64,000 nucleotides of DNA from Paenibacillus azoreducens (GTDB lineage: Bacteria > Bacillota > Bacilli > Paenibacillales > Paenibacillaceae), in assembly GCF_021654775.1 (NCBI RefSeq), contig NZ_AP025343.1, positions 6,167,501 to 6,231,500 of the forward strand, read 5' to 3'. This document shows positions 1-10,424 of this stretch, one piece after another (the stretch's first letter is position 1; every line of letters begins with the position of its first letter). The notes below the pieces were generated by a model. That model saw nothing but the letters and a program-made list of their open reading frames with translations. It made no database searches and had not been told where the DNA came from. The position numbers and the translations under genes are program-made.

Positions 1-19
1 CTCGCCTCCATTTCTAAAA

Positions 20-47
20 GAGAATAGCTGATAATCAGCTATTCTCC
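20..47 (-). terminator. tyrS terminator overlapping its stop codon
   Basis: A perfect inverted repeat (GAGAATAGCTGA ... TCAGCTATTCTC) is followed on the minus strand by TTTT. The tyrS stop codon lies inside the 5' arm, so the hairpin uses the last codons of the gene. Confidence 0.75.
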
Positions 48-1304
48 GAGTTTCACGAGGTTGTAATTCTTTTTGCCTTTACGAACGATGATAAAGCGGC
101 CGTCGAAGGAGTTCTCGGTTGTTACGACCATATCCAGATCGGTTACCTTGTCTCCATTTAATGCAATGGCTCCATTGGTGATATCCTCACGCGCTTGACG
201 CTTGGATGGTTCGATTCCCAAATCAACCAGCCAGTCCACGATGTTTTTGGATTCCTTGGAAGCTTGGAATGTAGGCATTTCTTTGAAGCCTTGTTCGATT
301 TCGTCAGCTGTCAGCGCCTTGATATCGCCGCTAAACAACGCTTCGGTAATCTTCTTGGCTTGGGCCAGCGCTTCTTCGCCATGTACGAATTTCGTCATTT
401 CTTCAGCAAGGACCCGCTGCGCTTCACGTTTATGAGGTTCGGTCTGGACCTTCACTTCGAGTGCGTCGATTTCTTCTTTCGTCAAGAACGTGAAGAATTT
501 CAGGTATTTGATGACATCCCGGTCATCCTGGTTTGCCCAGAACTGGAAGAATTCGAAAGGAGTCGTCTTTTTCGGATCGAGCCAGATGGCGCCGCCTGCC
601 GTTTTACCGAATTTGGTACCGTCAGCTTTCAGCATCAAAGGAATCGTCAAACCAAAGGCTTTCGCTTCTGAACCTTCTTTTTTACGAATCAAGTCCAGAC
701 CGGCTGTAATGTTGCCCCATTGATCGGCGCCGCCAATTTGCAATTGAACGTCTTCATGTTTGAACAAATGAAGGAAGTCGATCGACTGAAGAATCTGGTA
801 CGAGAACTCTGTAAAGGAAATACCCGAATCCAGACGGCTAGCTACAATATCTTTGGCAAGCATCGTATTGACGCTAAAGTTTTTACCGAAATCGCGAAGG
901 AAATCCAAGATGGTCAGGTCCTTCGTCCAATCGTAGTTGTTCACCATGCGAAGACCTGTATCTCCTTCATTAAGAAACAGTTTCTTCATTTGTGCTGTCA
1001 GTGCATCCACATTCTTTTGCACTTGGTCCATGGTTTGCAGAGTACGTTCTGATGTACGTCCGCTTGGATCACCGATGGTGCCGGTTGCCCCGCCAATCAG
1101 GATTACCGGGCGATGTCCGGCCATCTGGAATCTTTTCAACATCATAAATGGAATCAAGTGGCCAATATGCATGCTGTCACCGGTTGGGTCAACTCCACAG
1201 TACAATGAAATCGACTTCTCGGAAGTAAGTTTACGTAGTCCTTCTGCATCTGTTTGTTGGTTAATCGCGCCGCGCCATTCGAGCTCGTCGATAATGTTCA
1301 TCAT
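39..1304 (-). CDS. tyrS: Tyrosyl-tRNA synthetase (TyrRS type 1)
   Basis: Charges tRNA-Tyr with tyrosine in the cytoplasm; class Ic aminoacyl-tRNA synthetase acting as a homodimer. The 421-aa length is normal. The class I signature HIGH is at about residues 46-49 and the second signature appears as KFGKT near residue 232. The C-terminal ~65 residues read as an S4 RNA-binding domain. The start has a GAGGAG ribosome binding site about 10 nt upstream; a second ATG follows immediately, so the exact start may be one codon later. It stands alone behind its own T-box leader and ends in a hairpin overlapping the stop codon, so regulation by uncharged tRNA-Tyr is expected. Confidence 0.97.
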   Translation of the reverse strand: MMNIIDELEWRGAINQQTDAEGLRKLTSEKSISLYCGVDPTGDSMHIGHLIPFMMLKRFQMAGHRPVILIGGATGTIGDPSGRTSERTLQTMDQVQKNVDALTAQMKKLFLNEGDTGLRMVNNYDWTKDLTILDFLRDFGKNFSVNTMLAKDIVASRLDSGISFTEFSYQILQSIDFLHLFKHEDVQLQIGGADQWGNITAGLDLIRKKEGSEAKAFGLTIPLMLKADGTKFGKTAGGAIWLDPKKTTPFEFFQFWANQDDRDVIKYLKFFTFLTKEEIDALEVKVQTEPHKREAQRVLAEEMTKFVHGEEALAQAKKITEALFSGDIKALTADEIEQGFKEMPTFQASKESKNIVDWLVDLGIEPSKRQAREDITNGAIALNGDKVTDLDMVVTTENSFDGRFIIVRKGKKNYNLVKLGE

Positions 1305-1345
1305 TGTAGTTCATCTCCTCGGTGAATTTATGATTTAAAAACAAA

Positions 1346-1600
1346 AAAATCGTCTCCTTGTCTATTCTAGACATAGGGACGATTTATTAACCGTGTTACC
1401 ACCCAAATTGCATTAACGGCGCTGCAGCCGCCATTAACACCACTCTCGGCAATGATATCGATTGCCAATCCGCTTAGCGTTACCTAAGATCCTCCAGAGT
1501 GTACTTCGCAATGTTTGTGTGTACCGGGTCTCATCAACCCCCGGCTTTCTGAAACAGTGACAAAATCGCTACTGCGCTCCTTCATTGTGCCATCCAATAT
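1346..1600 (-). promoter_or_regulatory. Tyr T-box riboswitch leader of tyrS
   Basis: On the minus strand the leader contains the canonical T-box core (TTGGGTGGTAACACGG, near 1392-1410) and then a strong terminator hairpin with a T-run (about 1346-1386). Upstream is a Stem I-like region with an AGTA element. A TAC tyrosine codon at 1501-1503, followed by a purine and just before the closing side of the stem, is the best specifier; a second TAC near 1521-1524 is less well placed. Known mechanism: uncharged tRNA-Tyr stabilises the antiterminator and allows read-through into tyrS. Confidence 0.92.
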
Positions 1601-1661
1601 TAGATTAATGCCATCATAGTGCGTATAAAATCCTTTGTCAACATTTAAAAAATAAATTATT

Positions 1662-1943
1662 TCATCGCCGTGTAACCTTCATATGATGAACAAAGGAGTT
1701 CGATTGCATACATTTCATTCGTTTTGCGGCATCATTGCCGCGAATCACGCTGTTGCAAATCCCACTGTGCAGCATTGAAATTAAAGTCTTAAAATTCAGT
1801 AAATATTCATCTTGCTTGGTGTTCCATAGTAATGTGTATTCAAGCTCCTTTTTATACATTTCATTAAACAAAAGAGTGTAAACACCATGAATCTTCTTGG
1901 ATTTCCCTTGGCACAGCGAGCATCGGCGCGTTTCTTTTTTCAA
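1662..1943 (-). CDS. Small protein of unknown function with N-terminal CxxC
   Basis: I do not recognise this 93-aa reading frame. It starts with TTG preceded by AAAGGG at workable spacing and begins with a basic segment containing CSLC (residues 8-11), suggestive of a metal or redox site, but no second clear CxxC follows. Base composition is AT-rich relative to neighbours. It lies alone between the tyrS leader and a divergent lipoprotein gene. It may be a genuine small protein, a truncated gene or a chance frame; I favour real only weakly. Confidence 0.35.
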   Translation of the reverse strand: MKKETRRCSLCQGKSKKIHGVYTLLFNEMYKKELEYTLLWNTKQDEYLLNFKTLISMLHSGICNSVIRGNDAAKRMKCMQSNSFVHHMKVTRR

Positions 1944-2170
1944 AAACCCTTTCGTTCCCTCTACGCTTACAATTCTTCAAGGCAGCCTTGGCAGAAGTGA
2001 AAGAAAATTGGAATGCAGGAATGCGTACGCTTATACAAATGCACTTTAGTGCATGTTTATTATTCCGCTTTTAAAAGCTGCTATAACTTACAAATTCAAA
2101 AATAACCCCTTATTTTTCCATAAGCCTTTCTGTATACTTATATCAAAATAAGAATGGAGGATGCAATGAA

Positions 2171-2671
2171 ATGTTGAAGAAAATGGCAGCAAGAACTGTG
2201 TTCATCAGCCTGTTTATTTTATTTGCGAGCGGCTGTTCAGAGTCTAACAGGACCGATCACATTGCCCAAAATGAAAAGCGGCCAGACTTAAAAGAACAAC
2301 AAGTCTCATTCAATACATCGCTAAACAGCCAAAAAACAAACGTGATTTCTACCGATCTGGGTTCCATACTATACGGAAAAGACGATAATACGCTTCATAT
2401 TCTCTTCAATTTAAATTTGCCGAGATGGGACAAAGTGAACATCACTTTGTCCAATAAACAATCGGAAATAGGTGCTTATCTTGGGAAGGGAAATATTTTA
2501 TTGAGCTTAGGGGAAGTAAAAGATGAAACGACTTTAGTTCCTGTAAATCACGGACTGCGTGCTTGGGCACAGTTTCCGGTCCGGTTTCTAAACGATGGAA
2601 ATCAGATGGTCATTAAAATGATCGACAGCGAAAGCAATGATGTTATTTTACAGGAAACGTTAGATTTCTAG
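2171..2671 (+). CDS. Putative lipoprotein, unknown function
   Basis: The 166-aa product starts with a charged n-region, a hydrophobic stretch and the lipobox ASGC (Cys about residue 22), so it should be exported, lipidated by Lgt and anchored to the outer face of the membrane. The mature part is hydrophilic with alternating beta-like segments and no motif I recognise. The ATG at 2171 follows a GGAGG site; an ATG six bases earlier meets a stop at once. A promoter-like TGTATACT lies about 40 bp upstream. It is convergent with the next gene and appears monocistronic. Confidence 0.75.
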   Translation: MLKKMAARTVFISLFILFASGCSESNRTDHIAQNEKRPDLKEQQVSFNTSLNSQKTNVISTDLGSILYGKDDNTLHILFNLNLPRWDKVNITLSNKQSEIGAYLGKGNILLSLGEVKDETTLVPVNHGLRAWAQFPVRFLNDGNQMVIKMIDSESNDVILQETLDF

Positions 2672-2707
2672 GGGGAATTAATGAGAATCAGAACTGCGCT
2701 GGCGCAG

Positions 2708-2902
2708 TTAAAGAATGGCCTGTACACGCCCCACAGTACCGTCGGTAAGCCTTACCTTAATGCCTCGCGGATGATTGGGCGAATTCGTCAGCAGTTTCCC
2801 GACCACGCCCTGCGTACGTTTGCCTGTGCGCTGGTCTTCTTTCTTTACGATTTCTACGGTCATTCCCGGCTTGATATTCGCCCGGATCATATGTGGTTCC
2901 AT
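2708..2902 (-). CDS. ywbE: YwbE family protein (DUF2196)
   Basis: The 64-aa protein matches the small YwbE family: an N-terminal GMTVEIVKKEDQRTGK-type segment, a central GVVGKLLTNSP and a C-terminal HPRGIKVRLTDGTVGRV. The length fits the family. The biochemical function is unknown; family members are compact beta-rich proteins conserved in Bacillota. Adjacent genes give no functional clue. The recognition is by memory of the family pattern. Confidence 0.88.
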   Translation of the reverse strand: MEPHMIRANIKPGMTVEIVKKEDQRTGKRTQGVVGKLLTNSPNHPRGIKVRLTDGTVGRVQAIL

Positions 2903-3028
2903 ACCCTTTCACGATCCTCTCTGTCTCTTATCAATCTGCATAGTATGTCCTTTCATCATAGCACAAATGCAAAACGAATTTTCGTTCAGGTATAATAGAA
3001 GCAAAACGAATTGTGGAGGCTTCATGGA

Positions 3029-3256
3029 ATGGAAGAAGAACAAAAGCAACAGGCCCTACCGGCTGAAGATGAACAAGGCAATTTCAAGCTGCTCGACGTT
3101 GAGCGTATCCTTTCGATCACGTCAGAGATCGAAGGCGATGAAGACAGCGCCGCGATTTTCCATTACGAGGACGGTAAAACGTATAAATACGTTCACAGCG
3201 AAAAAGCCATGAAGCAGTTCGGTGAATGGATTCAAAAAGGAAACAAACAGATTTAA
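3029..3256 (+). CDS. Small acidic protein of unknown function
   Basis: The 75-aa hydrophilic protein begins MEEEQKQQ and has an aromatic, charged C-terminal half (YEDGKTYKYVHSEKAM). I chose the ATG at 3029 because GGAGG (3015-3019) lies 9 nt upstream; an in-frame TTG at 3011 would place that site inside the gene. It lacks membrane segments or a signal peptide. It is followed at once by a strong rho-independent terminator, consistent with a small independent transcript. Function unknown. Confidence 0.7.
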   Translation: MEEEQKQQALPAEDEQGNFKLLDVERILSITSEIEGDEDSAAIFHYEDGKTYKYVHSEKAMKQFGEWIQKGNKQI

Positions 3257-3270
3257 ACTTGGGACATATC

Positions 3271-3295
3271 AAGGCTGCCATTGGGCAGCCTTTTT
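3271..3295 (+). terminator. Rho-independent terminator
   Basis: The hairpin AAGGCTGCC ... GGGCAGCCTT followed by TTTTT sits just downstream of the small acidic protein gene. Confidence 0.85.
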
Positions 3296-3317
3296 ACCTT
3301 TTATTTAGCAGACGGGA

Positions 3318-3608
3318 TCATGCTCTAACCAACTCCACGCGCCCAGCGTTACTATATAAAACAGGATTATTATGAGATATGGAAATTTCGCAATAGTCAC
3401 CAGTATAGTCATAAATAAGTTCCTCCCCTAAGGGACTTTCTGCTACCTCATAACCTTCAGGTAAAACATATTCAACGCCCTCGTCACAATCTACAAAATC
3501 ATAATGACAATACCACATAGAGAAACCGCGTTTTACCTTCCAACCACTATCCGCCTGTAAATTTTCCCATTTATAAAGCTTGACGGTTTTCGTATTATCC
3601 CCCTCCAA
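3318..3608 (-). CDS. Hypothetical protein with anomalous start
   Basis: The 96-aa soluble protein is rich in Tyr, Trp and acidic residues (for example CDEGVEYVLPEGYEV), with no recognised domain. The only usable start is TTG at 3608, directly after an in-frame stop three codons upstream. The one good Shine-Dalgarno stretch (GGAGGGGG) lies inside the first codons rather than before them, and no ATG, GTG or TTG follows it in frame for many codons. The gene may use a non-standard start, or its 5' end may have been lost. It abuts a region with insertion scars. Confidence 0.5.
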   Translation of the reverse strand: MEGDNTKTVKLYKWENLQADSGWKVKRGFSMWYCHYDFVDCDEGVEYVLPEGYEVAESPLGEELIYDYTGDYCEISISHNNPVLYSNAGRVELVRA

Positions 3609-4205
3609 TTTGAGTTACCGCATTTCTAATATAAATATACGATAAGCATTACGAAGACCTCGCTTGAGGACTGAGTCTCCTTGCCTAATACGATGAATAG
3701 AGGCTTTTCAAAAGTTCGCTGAACTCTTATGAGAAGCCTCTAATTATCCAACCTTATGTAGGGAAAATGTGGGGAAATGGCTTTCCCCACATTCAATAAC
3801 CCTTATAAATCAAGGCTTCGCAGCCCGTATTACATCATGCCGCCCATATATCATTCCGTTTCGTGAGCTTTCACAATAATTCGGTTTCTCATTAATATAA
3901 GGTTTTTTAATGTTTCAGTCATTACTAAATACCGTTTGGATTCGTACATCACCAGTTTCCCGCATAATTGGATATTTGTCTCCATACAACTTTAGCACAG
4001 TTTCTTTGCTGTCTCCACTCTTTAATCCTCTTTTCAAAACCAATTATAGACCCTTGACTTACCCCCAAATAATTGAAATCAATGAAAACAACATCCAATT
4101 CTAGTAAATTAGGCTCATATTAATTTCGATAAATCTGGTAAATTAGACTTATATCGATTCCAGTAAATGGATTGACTTAATAGGTACATTATCTTATACT
4201 CGCAA
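3609..4205. other. AT-rich intergenic region with an insertion scar
   Basis: No gene is supported here. It holds a long hairpin (3699-3741, arms AGAGGCTT/AAGCCTCT with an inner AGTTC/GAACT stem) that lacks a T-run, a GTGGGGAAA inverted pair near 3764-3790, and a 21-bp copy of the groEL 3' end (3828-3848). From 3849 the sequence becomes AT-rich up to the insertion sequence at 4210. Confidence 0.7.
3828..3848. repeat. 21-bp direct copy of the groEL 3' end, left copy
   Basis: The 21 bases at 3828-3848 are identical to 6761-6781, which contain the groEL stop codon and the final Gly-Met-Met codons. Identity stops exactly at both ends. The two copies flank 2.9 kb holding an IS element and a carboxypeptidase gene. 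Confidence 0.9.
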
Positions 4206-4209
4206 CTAG

Positions 4210-5038
4210 AGTGTGTCTTCAAACTATAAATCCACCCCAAAACATGGTAAACTTGCCATATGAAAAGACGATATGAAATACGTGATGATCAATGGGAAAA
4301 AATTAAAGATTTACTGCCGCCAGAACGAAAACCTCAAGGTGGACGCATTGCGAAAGATAATCGCATGATGCTGAACGCCATGCTTTGGGTTGCAAGGTCT
4401 GGAGCGCCTTGGCGGGATTTACCCGAGCATTATGGCTCATGGAAAACGGTGTATACTCGTTTTCGACGCTGGCAGATGGCCGGCATATGGGATGAAATTC
4501 TAAAGCATGTTTCCGTATCTCCCGATTTTGAAAATATCATGATCGATGCTACCATCGTTCGCGTCCATCAGCATGGAGCGGGCGCAAAAGGGGGCAGCAA
4601 TTTCAAGCCATCGGACGCTCCAGAGGCGGAATAACAACCAAAATTCATGCTATCGTAGATGCACTTGGAAATCCGTTACGATTTGAACTGACTGCTGGCA
4701 ATAGCCATGACTGTGTCAAGGGCTATGAAATGCTTCAAGCCATGGATCTCACCGGTAAAACTGTGATTGCCGATCGAGGTTACGACATGAACAATATTTT
4801 GGAATTGATTGAGAAACAGCACGCTTTTGCTGTCATCCCAAGTCGGAAACATCGCAAAGCCCAGCGAAAATGCGACTGGTGGCTCTATAAAGAACGCCAC
4901 CTGGTGGAATGTTTATTCAACAAGCTCAAACATTATCGTAGGTTGGCTACTCGCTATGATAAGCTGACCTGTACTTTTGCGGCCTTTCTATCATTGGCCT
5001 CTATTTTGTTATGGTTAAATTAGGTTTGAAGACACACT
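4210..5038 (+). mobile_element. IS5-family (IS427-like) insertion sequence, 829 bp
   Basis: Perfect 15-bp terminal inverted repeats (AGTGTGTCTTCAAAC at 4210-4224, complement at 5024-5038) are flanked by a direct CTAG (4206-4209 and 5039-5042), matching the YTAR-type duplication of IS5 relatives. Size, termini and a two-frame transposase are typical of the IS427 group. The intact ends suggest a fairly recent insertion. It lies about 85 bp upstream of the carboxypeptidase start. Confidence 0.93.
4260..5023 (+). CDS. IS5/IS427-type transposase, two frames joined by -1 frameshift
   Basis: DDE transposase. The first frame (4260-4634) encodes the N-terminal helix-turn-helix region (MKRRYEIRDDQW..., GAPWRDLPE) and the first catalytic Asp in IMIDATIV. 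The second frame continues with KIHAIVDALGNPL, the second Asp in IADRGYD and the Glu in RHLVECLFNK, ending TRYDKL. The frames join cleanly by a -1 shift at the A4G5 run (4586-4594), where the shifted frame reads GQQFQAIGRSRGG. Programmed frameshifting is normal in this group, so the gene may be functional; a sequence change is the alternative. Confidence 0.88.
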
Positions 5039-5126
5039 CTAGTCACTAGAAAGACTCTTTACTTAATAACAGATGAATGCGAGGTACGAAATATTGATTA
5101 AGTCACCAGTTCCAAAGACTACTCCA

Positions 5127-6602
5127 ATGAAAAGAGTTCTATTTGTCCTATGTTTGTTTCTAGTAGCCTCTTTTTTTGCAGTCCCACAATCCGCTAAGGC
5201 ATCTACATCTATCGTAAATCCTAACCAAATCTATTCTTATTCAATCATGCAGAAAGACATTAAGAGACTCACAGATGCCTATCCTGATCTAATATCTTAT
5301 GAAACAATAGGTAAGACGAAATATGGCCGGGAGTTATGGGCTATCAAATTAGGCCGGGGTGAATCCGTACTATTTCTTAATGGATCACATCACGCCAGAG
5401 AATGGATAACTACGTCTCTTTTAATGAAAATGATTGATACATATGCTGCTAGCTATTATGACAATACAAATATCTCGAAATATAACGTACGCGAATTACT
5501 AGATCACGTAAGCATTTGGTTTGTTCCTATGGTTAATCCGGATGGTGTAACCCTATCACAGCAAGGAACTGCAGGTCTACCAGCAAATCTGGCGAAAAGC
5601 TTAAAACAATACAATGACAATAGCACTAACTTTAATCGCTGGAAAGCCAATATGCAGGGAATCGATCTGAATCGCCAATACCCGGCCAAATGGAACACTA
5701 TTAGAAATGCCCAAGCGTATCCTTGGCATCAAAATTATAAAGGTACTCGGGCGGCTCAAGCTCCAGAAGTACAAAGTATGATGGACTTTACATACAAGAT
5801 CGATCCTGAACTTACGATTTCTTATCATAGCTCGGGACAGATACTGTTCTGGCACTTCAACACGCTTAGTGAAAACCTATCTAGAGATAAAGCTATAGCT
5901 GCGGAGCTAAGCAAGCTTACAGGATATTCTCTTGTTAAACCTGAGAAAAATCCTTCTGGCGGAGGCTATAAAGACTGGTTCATCCAAGAATTTGGCCGCC
6001 CTGGCTTTACCATCGAGGTGGCAGAATACGCCGGAGAACGAAGCGTGCCATTAAGTGCTTTTAATGGAATTTGGTCCAGAAATAAATTGGTTCCGTTATT
6101 TACAGCGCAAAAATCTTATAATCTTTGGCTGGAAAAACAAAAGGTTCAATATCTCCAGCAGTCTATGAGTCTATTAGCAGAAACCAAATTGTATAGCAAA
6201 ATTGGAGCTGCAGACAGTATTTCCAAACTGAACCCACAACAGGTTGAAGTTACAGCTCAGAAGGGCGACTGGTATCAGGTGGTTAGCAACCAGGGGACTG
6301 GCTGGATCCAATCGTCACCAGGAAAGCTGGCCGTTGTTGAGAATATTGATGCAACCGCCGATCTTAAGAATAACGCTTATGCCTATAAATATCCGGATGC
6401 TTTTTCCCCTAAGGTATCCACTCTGAGTCCACAAACCGTTCAGGTAATTGGACGTTGGTCCGACTGGTTCCTTATCTCTACTGACAATGGCAACTGGTGG
6501 ATTGACGGTCGCCACATAGAGCTAAATTCGACTTCTGAGGAAATCGCTCCTGCAGCAGTAGGGAAGCTGCCTGATACTGAGGTCCAAATAACTACTCATT
6601 AA
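5127..6602 (+). CDS. Secreted M14 zinc carboxypeptidase with C-terminal SH3-like repeats
   Basis: Removes C-terminal residues from peptides or processes cell-wall peptides outside the cell. Starting at ATG 5127 (491 aa) gives a signal peptide (MKRVLFVLCLFLVASFFAV...AKA). An in-frame ATG at 5073 would add 18 residues before it and is less likely; neither start has a strong ribosome binding site. M14 motifs: Zn ligands in HHAREW (His 89, Glu 92), GIDLNRQYP, third ligand His in SYHSSGQ, and the catalytic Glu in FTIEVAEYAG. Residues ~350-470 form two bacterial SH3-like units (GDWYQVV, SDWFLIS). AT-richer than its neighbours and inside the segment bounded by groEL-end repeats, so probably acquired. 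Confidence 0.9.
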   Translation: MKRVLFVLCLFLVASFFAVPQSAKASTSIVNPNQIYSYSIMQKDIKRLTDAYPDLISYETIGKTKYGRELWAIKLGRGESVLFLNGSHHAREWITTSLLMKMIDTYAASYYDNTNISKYNVRELLDHVSIWFVPMVNPDGVTLSQQGTAGLPANLAKSLKQYNDNSTNFNRWKANMQGIDLNRQYPAKWNTIRNAQAYPWHQNYKGTRAAQAPEVQSMMDFTYKIDPELTISYHSSGQILFWHFNTLSENLSRDKAIAAELSKLTGYSLVKPEKNPSGGGYKDWFIQEFGRPGFTIEVAEYAGERSVPLSAFNGIWSRNKLVPLFTAQKSYNLWLEKQKVQYLQQSMSLLAETKLYSKIGAADSISKLNPQQVEVTAQKGDWYQVVSNQGTGWIQSSPGKLAVVENIDATADLKNNAYAYKYPDAFSPKVSTLSPQTVQVIGRWSDWFLISTDNGNWWIDGRHIELNSTSEEIAPAAVGKLPDTEVQITTH

Positions 6603-6650
6603 AAACAAAAGCTATAGAAACATCCATTTGATATTTCATTTTATAACAAA

Positions 6651-6691
6651 GAAGCCCCTCATCAGTTCCCGATGAACTGGTGAGGGGCTTC
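6651..6691. terminator. Bidirectional terminator between carboxypeptidase gene and groEL
   Basis: Long hairpin GAAGCCCCTCA ... TGAGGGGCTTC with inner CAGTTC/GAACTG pairing. It is followed by T-rich sequence on both strands, so it can end both convergent transcripts. Confidence 0.85.
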
Positions 6692-6760
6692 TATTTATAG
6701 CGAGCATATTGCATGCTTAGTTAGACAAACACTCATATGTCAAAGGGTCTCTACTCCCTT

Positions 6761-8436
<1,676 letters not shown>

Positions 8437-8449
8437 TTATGTTCAGGCC

Positions 8450-8731
8450 TTAGCCTACGATTGCATGAATGTCGCTTTCTTTCATAATCAAATATTCTTT
8501 ACCTTCATATTTGATTTCTGTTCCGGCATATTTGGAGAACAAGACGCGGTCGCCTTCTTTCACTTCCAAAGGAACGCGAACTCCGTCTTTCACGGCTCCG
8601 GCGCCGACTGCAACAATTTTACCTTCTTGCGGCTTCTCTTTCGCGGAGTCCGGAAGGACAATCCCGAATGAAGTCGTTTCCTCTTGTGCGATCGGTTCTA
8701 CCAATACGCGGTCACCTAAAGGTTTGATCAT
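8450..8731 (-). CDS. groES: Co-chaperonin GroES (Hsp10)
   Basis: The 93-aa heptameric lid for GroEL. It begins [13 protein letters not shown] and has the mobile-loop region [18 protein letters not shown] that contacts GroEL, then the conserved [13 protein letters not shown]. First gene of the groES-groEL operon, preceded by an AAGGAGG-type site and, farther up, by CIRCE and a sigma-A promoter. Confidence 0.99.
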   Translation of the reverse strand: MIKPLGDRVLVEPIAQEETTSFGIVLPDSAKEKPQEGKIVAVGAGAVKDGVRVPLEVKEGDRVLFSKYAGTEIKYEGKEYLIMKESDIHAIVG

Positions 8732-8791
8732 GAAAAATAGCCTCCTTGTTAATATGTTGTGTTTCTGTAACGGCGTTGTTGTCGTTATGTG

Positions 8792-8818
8792 TTAGCACTC
8801 GACACCTTCTAGTGCTAA
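8792..8818. promoter_or_regulatory. CIRCE operator (HrcA binding site)
   Basis: TTAGCACTC-N9-TAGTGCTAA, a single mismatch from the CIRCE consensus TTAGCACTC-N9-GAGTGCTAA. It lies just downstream of the groES promoter, where bound HrcA repressor blocks transcription until heat shock titrates GroEL. Confidence 0.96.
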
Positions 8819-8829
8819 CAACCACTTTT

Positions 8830-8858
8830 ATGATACTCAACTTGAGAACAGATTTCAA
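8830..8858 (-). promoter_or_regulatory. Sigma-A promoter of groES-groEL
   Basis: On the minus strand TTGAAA (8858-8853), a 17-nt spacer and TATCAT (8835-8830) form a near-consensus promoter. Transcription would start around 8823, immediately upstream of CIRCE. Confidence 0.8.
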
Positions 8859-9013
8859 GTCCTCTTGATGGTTTTTTCAAAGAAACCTGTACTTTTTCAT
8901 GGACATCCCATCAAGACGTATTCCCCCAGGTCCGTAAGGCTATTCTCGTCATCCCTTTTCAATATTGGGTTGGGAGTCATCATGATATACGCAAGGGCTG
9001 TCTGCCGACAAAA

Positions 9014-9050
9014 AAAGAACGTCTCTCCCATCGGAGAAAAAACGTTCTTT
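9014..9050 (-). terminator. tatC terminator
   Basis: Hairpin AAAGAACGT ... ACGTTCTTT followed on the minus strand by a run of seven T residues, 43 bp beyond the tatC stop. Confidence 0.85.
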
Positions 9051-9092
9051 TCATAAGAATGACGTCAATCATCCTCGCTTCTTATTCAACTG

Positions 9093-9881
9093 TTATTCCA
9101 CTTCCGCAGGAAACTTGTATCTCTCTTCGGCAGCCTCGTCAGCCGCGAGCTGTTTCCGGTACACCAACGAGGACAAAAATACGCTGAACTCATAGAGAAG
9201 CAGAAGCGGAATCGCCACCAGAAAATCCGAAATGAAATCCGGAGGCGTAATGACCACCCCAATGAATATCAGCACGAAGTAGGACACTTTCCGCATTTTC
9301 CGCAGCCTGCGCGGATTCAATATTCTCAGCTTGGTTAAAAACATGACGATGAGCGGCAGCTCGAAGAGCAGCGCGATCGGCACGACCAGCGTAAACATGA
9401 AATTAAAATATTGCGAAATACCGTATGTTTCGGTCAAACCCATGTTTTTCGTGATGGTCGTCGTAAAACCTAGAGCCATCGGGAACACCACATAATATCC
9501 AAAAGCAATGCCAAGCAAAAATAAAACAAAGACATAAGGAACGTAACGAAGTGCCGCTTTTCGCTCAATTTCCCGGAGTCCGGGACTTACGAAAGCCCAC
9601 AGCTGGTATGCCGTAAACGGGATGGTCAATACCAACGCGACAACCATGGCGATTTTCATGTACATGCCGATGCCATCCCAGAATGCGAATGCATGAAGCT
9701 GGAAGTCTTTGGCCAAGTCCACGCTGATCAGATACTTATAAATGGGGTTTCCGCAGATGAGACCGATGACCAGGCCCAGCACAAGAACGACCAGAATGTA
9801 AATAATGCGCTTGCGCAGCTCCCCGAGATGCTCGACAATCGACATTTCTACCTGTTTATCAGACATACATCCTGTCACCAT
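9093..9881 (-). CDS. tatC: Sec-independent translocase subunit TatC
   Basis: Polytopic receptor of the twin-arginine translocase; with TatA it exports folded, often cofactor-containing proteins. The 262-aa protein has the conserved N-terminal VEHLGELRKR and six hydrophobic segments, with FVSPGLREIERK between helices 2 and 3 and a C-terminal TPPDFISDFLVAIPLLLLYE. The start at 9881 has AGGAAAG five bases upstream; ATG at 9866 (MSDKQ) is an alternative. It forms a two-gene Tat pair with tatA, the minimal Gram-positive arrangement, and follows molybdenum cofactor genes, which fits export of molybdoenzymes. Confidence 0.96.
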   Translation of the reverse strand: MVTGCMSDKQVEMSIVEHLGELRKRIIYILVVLVLGLVIGLICGNPIYKYLISVDLAKDFQLHAFAFWDGIGMYMKIAMVVALVLTIPFTAYQLWAFVSPGLREIERKAALRYVPYVFVLFLLGIAFGYYVVFPMALGFTTTITKNMGLTETYGISQYFNFMFTLVVPIALLFELPLIVMFLTKLRILNPRRLRKMRKVSYFVLIFIGVVITPPDFISDFLVAIPLLLLYEFSVFLSSLVYRKQLAADEAAEERYKFPAEVE

Positions 9882-9956
9882 CCTATCTTTCCTGCTCTCG
9901 AAGACAAAACAAAATCCCTCCCCGCACGGAAGGGATTCCCAAGCCCAAAACAGGGA

Positions 9957-10226
9957 CTATTCTGGAAGACGCTTGCTCTCCGCAGTATTTTGTGACGCTG
10001 CAGGGGCTGCGGTTTGCGGTTCATTAGCGGCAGCCAGCGTTTGGGTTGGCTCTTTTTTGCGGGAAGCCTCATCATCTTCGCCAATGATCTCGCGTGCTCC
10101 GTCCTTGAATTCGCGGAAGGTCCGTCCGACGGCACGTCCAAGCTCAGGCAGCTTGTTCGGCCCGAATAACAGCAAGGCTAAAATCACCAGCAAAATAATT
10201 CCCGGTACGCCAATACCGTTCAGCAT
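9957..10226 (-). CDS. tatA: Sec-independent translocase subunit TatA
   Basis: Single-span pore subunit of the Tat system. From ATG 10226 (89 aa) it reads MLNGIGVPG, a membrane helix (IILLVILALLLFGP), the hinge and an amphipathic helix (NKLPELGRAVGRTFREFKDG), then a Pro/Ala/Gln-rich tail. I moved the start to 10226 because GGAGA lies 8-12 nt upstream and TatA proteins begin at this point; an upstream in-frame ATG at 10262 would add an atypical 12-residue basic extension. It sits about 75-90 bp upstream of tatC. Confidence 0.94.
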   Translation of the reverse strand: MLNGIGVPGIILLVILALLLFGPNKLPELGRAVGRTFREFKDGAREIIGEDDEASRKKEPTQTLAAANEPQTAAPAASQNTAESKRLPE

Positions 10227-10424
10227 TTCAAATTCTCCTCTCTGTACTTTACTCTTAAACAAAAAGCAGATCTATCCGCTCTCCGATATGGAGGAAAGAG
10301 AATCATGAATTGTATTTTAATACTCACATTTTGGACAAAATTCTGCCACAAACACATCATACCATAACTCAAATCACAACAATATCAAATAAGTGTGACA
10401 ATTTTGGAAATAGAGCGTAAACTT

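Noticed and set aside
2681..2995. 104-aa plus-strand frame opposite ywbE
   Set aside because: It overlaps a confidently recognised gene on the other strand and has no recognisable product.
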